From Streptomyces sp. NBC_00690 (GTDB lineage Bacteria; Actinomycetota; Actinomycetes; Streptomycetales; Streptomycetaceae): a stretch of DNA of 64,000 nucleotides. A model generated the notes under the pieces. That model was not told the origin of the DNA. It searched no databases and worked only from the letters and a program-made list of their open reading frames with translations. This document shows positions 58,997-64,000 of this stretch, one piece after another; the first letter of the stretch is position 1; each line of letters begins with the position of its first letter. The translations under genes were made by a program, and so were the position numbers. Location: NCBI RefSeq assembly GCF_036226685.1, contig NZ_CP109009.1:6723501-6787500 (forward strand), read 5' to 3'.

Positions 58997-61150
58997 CTAC
59001 GCGGGCCGGCGCAGCACCACCAGACTGCGCCCCGCCAAGGTCACCCGCTCGCCTGCGGCCACCTTCTCTCCTTCTGCCAGTTCATCCAGTTCCTCCAGCG
59101 AAACGGCCCGGGCGCGTGCGGTGTCCACGATGATCCGCCAGAGCGGGCCGTGGCTGACCGGCACCCCGAAGTCCACCTCCCCGGGGCCGGCGTTGAACAT
59201 CAACAGGAAGGAGTCATCGCGGATGCGCTCCCCCCGGGGACCGGGTTCGGAGACGGAGTTCCCGTTCAGGAACACCGACAGGGCCCGGGTGTGCCGGGAC
59301 TGCCAGTCCCGCTGGGTCATCTGCTCTCCTGCCGGATTGAACCAGGCGATGTCGGTGAGCTCGTCCTGGCTGTCGTCGACCGGACCGCCGCGGAAGAACC
59401 GTCTGCGCCGGAAGACGGGGTGCTCGCGCCGTAGCCACACCATCGCCCGGGTGAACGAGAGCAGGGACTCCCCGCCGTCGTCCCCCTCCATCTCCCCGGG
59501 CGTGGGCCAGCGCACCCAGGAGACCTCGTTGTCCTGGCAGTACGCATTGTTGTTGCCGCCTTGGGTGCGGCCGAACTCATCGCCGTGGCTGAGCATGGGC
59601 ACCCCCTGCGACAGCATCAACGTGGCGATGAAGTTGCGCATCTGACGCATCCGCAGCTCCCGCACCCGTGGATCGTCGGTCTCCCCCTCGACACCGCAGT
59701 TCCAGGAGCGGTTGTGGCTCTCGCCGTCCCGGTTCGACTCGCCGTTCGACTCGTTGTGCTTCTCGTCGTACGAGACCAGGTCGCGCAGGGTGAAGCCGTC
59801 GTGGCAGGTGGCGAAGTTGACGGAGGCGAGCGGGCGTCGACCGTCGTTCTGGTAGAGGTCGGACGATCCGGTCAGCCGGGAGGCGAACTCCGCGAGCGTG
59901 CGCGGTTCCCCCCGCCACAGATCGCGCACGCAGTCGCGGTACTTGCCGTTCCACTCGGTCCACAGCGGGGGGAAGTTCCCGACCTGATAGCCGCCCTCGC
60001 CCAGGTCCCACGGCTCGGCGATCAACTTCACCTGGCTGACGACGGGATCCTGCTGGACGAGGTCGAAGAACGACGAGAGCCGGTCCACCTCGTGGAACTG
60101 CCGCGCCAAGGTGGCGGCCAGATCGAAGCGGAAACCGTCCACGTGCATCTCGGTCACCCAGTACCGAAGCGAGTCCATGATCAGCTGGAGTACATGGGGG
60201 CTGCGCATCAGCAGTGAGTTCCCGGTGCCGGTCGTATCGGTGTACAGCCGGCGGTCCTCCTCGGCGAGACGGTAGTAGGAGGCGTTGTCCAGACCGCGGA
60301 AGGAGAGGGTCGGGCCGAGCTCATTGCCCTCCGCGGTGTGGTTGTAGACCACGTCGAGGATGACTTCGATGCCCGCCCGGTGCAGTGCCCGTACCGCTTC
60401 CTTGAACTCGGTGACCTGTTCGCCCCGGTCACCACGGGAGGCATACGCATTGTGGGGGGCGAAGAACCCGATCGTGTTGTAGCCCCAGTAGTTGTTCAGA
60501 CCCGCGTCGACGAGCCGATGGTCGTGGATGAACTGGTGCACCGGCATCAGTTCGAGCGTCGTCACGCCCAGTTCCGTCAGATGCGAGATCACCGCGGGGT
60601 GGGCCAGTCCCGCGTAGGTGCCGCGCACCTCCGGCGGCAGCTCCGGGTGCAGCATGGTCAGGCCCTTGACGTGCGCCTCGTACATCACGGTGCGGTGGTA
60701 GTCGATGCGCGGGGGCCGGTCGTCCCCCCAGTCGAAGGAGGGGTCGACCACGACGGAGGCCATCGTGTGCGGGGCGGAGTCCAGCTCGTTGGGGGAGTCC
60801 GGTCGATCGAAGCGATAGCCGTACACCGACTCGCCCCAGTCGATGCTTCCGCTCATGGCACGGGCATACGGGTCCAGCAACAACTTGGCCGAGTTGCATC
60901 GATGCCCCCGATCCGGCGCATACGGACCGTGCACCCGGAAGCCGTACCGCTGCCCCGGCATCACCCCCGGTAGATAGGCGTGTCGCACGAAGGCGTCGGC
61001 CTCGCGCAGCTCCACCCTGCTCTCCGAACCGTCGTCGTGCAGCAGACAGAGCTCGATGCGCCTCGCGGCCTCCGAGTACACCGCGAAGTTGGTGCCCGCG
61101 CCGTCGTGGGTGGCGCCGAGGGGATACGCCTGTCCTGGCCAGACCTGCAT
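58997..61150 (-). CDS. glgX: Glycogen debranching enzyme GlgX/TreX
   Basis: A 717-aa isoamylase-type GH13 enzyme that removes alpha-1,6 branches, giving linear chains for TreY. N-terminal CBM48-like domain (GATHDGAGTNFAVYSEAARRI), YEAHVKGLT, VVYNHTAEGNE, nucleophile in DGFRFDLAATL, acid in KLIAEPWDLG, NFATCHDGFTLRDLV, and LSHGDEFGRTQGGNNNAYCQ. ATG 61150 has GGAAGGG upstream. Its stop is 181 bases from treY start, so treY may have its own promoter. Confidence 0.95.
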   Translation of the reverse strand: MQVWPGQAYPLGATHDGAGTNFAVYSEAARRIELCLLHDDGSESRVELREADAFVRHAYLPGVMPGQRYGFRVHGPYAPDRGHRCNSAKLLLDPYARAMSGSIDWGESVYGYRFDRPDSPNELDSAPHTMASVVVDPSFDWGDDRPPRIDYHRTVMYEAHVKGLTMLHPELPPEVRGTYAGLAHPAVISHLTELGVTTLELMPVHQFIHDHRLVDAGLNNYWGYNTIGFFAPHNAYASRGDRGEQVTEFKEAVRALHRAGIEVILDVVYNHTAEGNELGPTLSFRGLDNASYYRLAEEDRRLYTDTTGTGNSLLMRSPHVLQLIMDSLRYWVTEMHVDGFRFDLAATLARQFHEVDRLSSFFDLVQQDPVVSQVKLIAEPWDLGEGGYQVGNFPPLWTEWNGKYRDCVRDLWRGEPRTLAEFASRLTGSSDLYQNDGRRPLASVNFATCHDGFTLRDLVSYDEKHNESNGESNRDGESHNRSWNCGVEGETDDPRVRELRMRQMRNFIATLMLSQGVPMLSHGDEFGRTQGGNNNAYCQDNEVSWVRWPTPGEMEGDDGGESLLSFTRAMVWLRREHPVFRRRRFFRGGPVDDSQDELTDIAWFNPAGEQMTQRDWQSRHTRALSVFLNGNSVSEPGPRGERIRDDSFLLMFNAGPGEVDFGVPVSHGPLWRIIVDTARARAVSLEELDELAEGEKVAAGERVTLAGRSLVVLRRPA

Positions 61151-61493
61151 GCGTAGAGCCCTTCCGCGTCTGTTTCGGCGATCGTCGATTCAGACCGGGC
61201 GCACCAGGGGGCGCTTGGTCCGAATTCTCCCGGAAAGTATCGCTGGATCCTCCCGTGGGAACGGTGGGCGACGCGGTTGCGCCCGCTGTCAACCTGGCGA
61301 AGGTGGGCGTCCCCCGGAGGAGGAGCAGGGTCGTACCCCTATGAATCACCTCACTACGGTTGATCTCGCCAGCAAGAACGCACCTGAGACAGAAGGGAGT
61401 TGGGAAATGAGCGCGCCGATCGGGCTGCACCCCGTCCCCTCGGGCGAGTAGTCTTCCTTGATCGTTGGGTGGGGGACGGAAGGCGGTGCGCGG
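61151..61493. other. Divergent regulatory region between glgX and the SAV2148-type gene
   Basis: A 343-base gap. 61205-61260 and 61335-61410 are AT-richer and probably carry the divergent promoters. A 36-codon frame (61341-61451) lies inside the right half. No strong hairpin was seen. Confidence 0.45.
61341..61451 (+). CDS. Candidate small ORF, 36 aa
   Basis: ATG 61341 to TAG 61451 in the divergent gap. The product is acidic and polar with a Pro-rich end (MSAPIGLHPVPSGE from internal ATG 61407). The internal start has AGAAGGGAG about 9 bases upstream, a plausible ribosome site; the first ATG has only GGAGGAGGAG at a distance of 15. It could be a leader peptide for the downstream gene, a small peptide or chance. 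Confidence 0.3.
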   Translation: MNHLTTVDLASKNAPETEGSWEMSAPIGLHPVPSGE

Positions 61494-62729
61494 GTGAGCT
61501 CTGGAGGGCTGGAGCTACCCCCCGGTGACACGGGTCACGAGGGGGGCGCCCCCGAGATCCCGCCCGGTGCGGTCTCGCTCGCCCGGCCCCTGGAGATCGG
61601 GGCCGAGCTGGAGTGGGACGCCGAAGCCTGGAGCGAAGTGCGGACCCGCGCCCAGCGGGCGGGGCGGGCCTACATCTGGCTGAATCTGGTGGAACAGCGG
61701 CTGCGTGCCGTCGTGGCCGGCGTGCTGCGCCCCATCTACGAGCCGGTGCACGGCAGCGAGGACTGGGTGGTGGCCGCGGCAGGTCCCGCCGGACAGGAAT
61801 GGGTGCAGCGGGCCGTCGCGGTGCGCGAGGTCTCCCGCCGAAAGGGCTATCTGCTCGACCCAGCCGACGACAACGTCCTCTCCTTTCTGACCCTGCCCCA
61901 GCTACGGGAACTGATGCTCCAACACTGGCCGTGCTTCGAGCCGTACTTCGACGAGCGGCGCGATGTGGAATTGGCGCTGGACGAGCTGGAAGTCACGCGC
62001 AACGTCGTATCCCGCAACCGTGCCCTCAACGAAGCCGTCCTGGCCCAGGCCGAACGGGCGTCCGCCCGGCTGCTGGACATGCTCGGGAGCGGGATCGGCA
62101 CCCGCTCGTCGGACCGGCTGCCCGTGGACGCGGTCGAGGACCTCGTTGGAGACCGCTACGCCGATGTGGTCTCCGTGCACCCGGACCGGGTGCGGCTCCA
62201 GCGGCAACTGCCGGCCGAGGACCTGTTCGGAGGCGCACGGCGGGTGGACGCCGTCGGGATCGGCCTCAACCTCCTCGTGCAGAACTTCTCCGGCCGCCGA
62301 CTGGTCCGGCTCGCCGAGTCGGGCTGCCGGGTACGACTGCTCTTCCTCAACCCGGCCAGCAGCTCGGTCAAGCGGCGCGAACGAGAGCTGGGCATCAGGA
62401 AGGGCGAGCTGAGCCGCACGGTGGAGATGAACATCCTCCATATGCGGCGGGTGCGCTCCCGGCTGCGCGACCCCGGTGCGTTCGAGATCCAGGTTTTCGA
62501 CGAGACCCCCCGCTTCACCGCCTATCTGGTGGACGGGGACGGGCCCGACGGAGTGGCCGTGGTGCAGACGTATCTGCGCAAGGCGCGCGGCATGGAGGCG
62601 CCCGTCCTGGTGCTGCGCGGCGGGGCCCGCAGCGTGGTGCGACCGGGGGCCGAGGGAGAGCACGGGTTGTTCCAGACCTACCGCGAGGAGTTCGAGTCCA
62701 TCTGGGCCGACTCGCGGCCGGTCTCCTGA
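61494..62729 (+). CDS. SAV2148-type protein: HEPN-like N-terminus and phospholipase-D-like C-terminus
   Basis: A 411-aa protein. The helical N-terminal part (about 60-200: AYIWLNLVEQRLRAVVAGVLRP, LPQLRELMLQHWPCFEPYF, NVVSRNRALNEAVLAQAERAS) resembles a HEPN four-helix bundle, with RNRALNE in the place where active HEPN RNases have RNxxxH. The C-terminal part (about 225-411: GIGLNLLVQNFSGRRLVRLAESGCRVRLLFLNP, FEIQVFDETPRFTAYL) has the strand order of PLD/DUF5919-like domains without clear HKD motifs. Function unknown. GTG 61494 has GGAAGG upstream; TTG 61458 is an alternative. Confidence 0.7.
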   Translation: MSSGGLELPPGDTGHEGGAPEIPPGAVSLARPLEIGAELEWDAEAWSEVRTRAQRAGRAYIWLNLVEQRLRAVVAGVLRPIYEPVHGSEDWVVAAAGPAGQEWVQRAVAVREVSRRKGYLLDPADDNVLSFLTLPQLRELMLQHWPCFEPYFDERRDVELALDELEVTRNVVSRNRALNEAVLAQAERASARLLDMLGSGIGTRSSDRLPVDAVEDLVGDRYADVVSVHPDRVRLQRQLPAEDLFGGARRVDAVGIGLNLLVQNFSGRRLVRLAESGCRVRLLFLNPASSSVKRRERELGIRKGELSRTVEMNILHMRRVRSRLRDPGAFEIQVFDETPRFTAYLVDGDGPDGVAVVQTYLRKARGMEAPVLVLRGGARSVVRPGAEGEHGLFQTYREEFESIWADSRPVS

Positions 62730-62796
62730 AACGCCCGGACGGCACCCTGACAAACGCCCGGACGACGTCCGGACAAATGCCCGGACCGTACGCACC
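62728..62796. repeat. Three direct repeats with 23-bp period
   Basis: ACGCCCGGAC at 62731, ACGCCCGGAC at 62754 and ATGCCCGGAC at 62777, each preceded by AA or CAA, spaced exactly 23 bases. They begin at the stop codon of the SAV2148-type gene and precede the exonuclease gene by about 200 bases. Confidence 0.8.
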
Positions 62797-62998
62797 CTCG
62801 GGAGGCGTCCGAGGCCCCACGCCTGGCGCCATCGACCGGGAACGGCAGCGCCCCTCGCGGGACCCGTTCCCGCCGTCGCCCACCCTTCGAGACCCCACCT
62901 CGTGCCATCGGCCCGGAACTCGGAGTCGTTGTCAGTGGCCCGTGCGAAGGTGGGAACCCACTGGGGGAGAGCACCACAGCACACAGGAGGGGGCCACG

Positions 62999-63721
62999 AT
63001 GGCTTGGCATGCAAAACCGCTGGTCGGCTTCGACCTGGAGACGACGGGGACCGATCCGCTGCAAGCGAGGATCGTGACCGCGGCCGTCGTCCAGGTGGGA
63101 GAGCGCGATCCGCTGGAGCTGCGCTTCTGGCTTGCGGACCCGGGGGTCCGCATCCCCGAGCAGGCATCGGCGATCCATGGGATCAGCAGCGAACGGGCAG
63201 CGGCGGAAGGCCGCCCTGCGCGCGAAGTGGCGGACGAGATAGCGAGCGCGCTGTGCGCGCACTGGGAGCGCGATGTCCCGGTCGTCGCCTACAACGCCGC
63301 CTTCGATCTCACCCTGCTCTCGGCCGAGTTGCAGCGGCACGGACTGCCCTCCCTGAGCGAGCGTCTTCAGGGTCGGTCCATCGGCCCGGTGATAGACCCG
63401 TACACGATCGATCGTGCCGTGGACCGGTACCGCAAGGGCAAGCGGACTCTTGAGGCCGTCTCCGCCGAGTACGGCACACCGCTTGACGACGCCCACGACG
63501 CGATATCGGACGCCGTCGCCGCCGTACGGGTGGCCAGGGCGCTGGCGAAGCGTCACGCCCAGGTGGCGGCGCTCGATCCTGCGGAGCTCCATCAGCGTCA
63601 GATCGGCTGGTACGCGCAGTGGGCGCAGGACTTCGAGGCGTTCTTGCGCAGCAAGGGCACGGCTGATGCCTCCGTCGACGGCGCATGGCCGTTGCGGGAC
63701 CTTGCGCCGGCGATCACATGA
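62999..63721 (+). CDS. DnaQ-like DEDD 3'-5' exonuclease
   Basis: A 240-aa exonuclease: GFDLETTGTDPLQARIVTAA (ExoI Asp and Glu, about 10-29), VVAYNAAFDLTLL (ExoII Asp) and LDDAHDAISDAVAAVRVAR (ExoIII with His and Asp). Related to the epsilon subunit and to DinG/EXOIII-type proofreading or repair exonucleases; no polymerase-binding motif visible. ATG 62999 has AGGAGG 7-8 bases upstream. Followed by a hairpin at 63827-63850. Confidence 0.88.
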   Translation: MAWHAKPLVGFDLETTGTDPLQARIVTAAVVQVGERDPLELRFWLADPGVRIPEQASAIHGISSERAAAEGRPAREVADEIASALCAHWERDVPVVAYNAAFDLTLLSAELQRHGLPSLSERLQGRSIGPVIDPYTIDRAVDRYRKGKRTLEAVSAEYGTPLDDAHDAISDAVAAVRVARALAKRHAQVAALDPAELHQRQIGWYAQWAQDFEAFLRSKGTADASVDGAWPLRDLAPAIT

Positions 63722-63826
63722 CGGCTCGTTGAGCGACCTCGTAACGCTCTGGCCCGGGTGTGGGTCGCCCGCTGCCGAGTCGCCGGGGAATCCCTGCCCA
63801 GGGCGGAGTTGAGGTGTTCGTCCCGT

Positions 63827-63850
63827 CCTCGCCCCGCTGGTGGGGCGGGG
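63827..63850 (+). terminator. Terminator after the exonuclease gene
   Basis: CCTCGCCCC (63827-63835) pairs with GGGGCGGGG (63842-63850) through one wobble pair; 6-base loop. Confidence 0.55.
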
Positions 63851-63928
63851 TGGTGTCCCACCGCCGTGGCCGGGTCGGTGCCCACCCGCGAGTAGCGTGG
63901 TGAGCCCAGTTGCATCGAGAGGGTGGCC

Positions 63929-64000
63929 ATGAGTAGTGGAGAACAGGTGGTCGAGGCGTTCTTCGCGGCCTTGACCCGGATGGACGCGGACGAGCTCGCG
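63929..64000 (+). CDS. NTF2/SnoaL-like protein, N-terminal end (partial)
   Basis: Only 24 codons are in the window: MSSGEQVVEAFFAALTRMDA continues with DELA. The pattern 'vv.aFf.al...D.d.la' is the first helix of the SnoaL/NTF2-like fold, which includes limonene-epoxide hydrolase and ketosteroid isomerase. ATG 63929 has GAGAGGG upstream. The family call is tentative because the rest lies outside. Confidence 0.5.
   Translation, partial: MSSGEQVVEAFFAALTRMDADELA

Noticed and set aside
1..64000. tRNA, rRNA, insertion sequences, prophage or integrative element
   Set aside because: No cloverleaf with anticodon arms, no transposase or integrase motif and no flanking repeats were found on reading both strands; gene content looks like core chromosome.

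Overview
This is chromosomal DNA of a Streptomyces species or a very close actinomycete. The evidence is very high GC with strong third-position GC bias, frequent GTG and TTG starts, many apparently leaderless genes, and family types typical of Streptomyces (DUF3000, DUF4349, DUF1707-FHA, SAV2148-type HEPN, TIGR04222, chlorite-dismutase-like ChdC). From memory and unchecked, the order ROK regulator / dxs / fad genes / RNase D / DUF3000 / hemE / cgoX / chdC / murC resembles the S. coelicolor core chromosome. I saw no tRNA, rRNA, insertion sequence, prophage, CRISPR array or origin.

Layout. 1-4.4 kb: end of a ROK regulator, dxs (isoprenoid precursors) and an APC amino-acid permease. 4.4-12.6 kb: a poly-gamma-glutamate-type capsule locus: NYN nuclease and a membrane-anchored protein (minus strand), then capA, a tandem Cache-HAMP membrane protein without output domain, pgsB, pgsC and an NlpC/P60-like hydrolase. 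12.7-18.5 kb: fatty-acid beta-oxidation pair fadB/fadA, RNase D and a LuxR-type response regulator, all minus strand. 19-26 kb: DUF3000, hemE, a CoA-disulfide-reductase-like flavoprotein, a DUF4349 lipoprotein, cgoX and chdC; hemE, cgoX and chdC are steps of the coproporphyrin-dependent heme route. 26-31 kb: a frameshifted secreted alpha/beta hydrolase, then the most interesting unit, an MNIO (DUF692) enzyme coupled to a TIGR04222 membrane protein ending in a Gly/Asp/Cys tail; then DUF4142.

31-42 kb: peptidyl-tRNA hydrolase, an AIM24-ABC ATPase-permease operon (with a probable CTG start), a small Zn-ribbon protein, a polysaccharide deacetylase lipoprotein, a cupin/Zn-ribbon protein, a secreted serine protease with a 7 x 45 bp minisatellite, a Tat-exported PhoX-like phosphatase, an OsmC peroxidase, ZapE, a RibD-like reductase and a small conserved protein. 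42.5-50.9 kb: murC-msrB, a P-loop kinase, an unknown protein, an M24 peptidase, a Tat-exported SDR and a two-component pair. 50.9-61.2 kb: treZ, treY and glgX (trehalose from glycogen), interrupted by a DUF2867 fusion, a GNAT protein and a DUF1707-FHA protein. 61.4-64 kb: SAV2148-type protein, a DnaQ-like exonuclease and the start of an NTF2-like gene.

Functional themes: cell envelope and capsule (pgs locus, murC, deacetylase, protease, permeases), heme and isoprenoid biosynthesis, reserve-carbon mobilisation to trehalose, and a probable peptide-modification pair (MNIO + TIGR04222) that I regard as the best candidate for an under-described system. Convergent gene pairs are mostly closed by strong GC-rich hairpins; at least ten genes carry a -10-like hexamer 6-8 nt before the start codon, indicating leaderless mRNAs.
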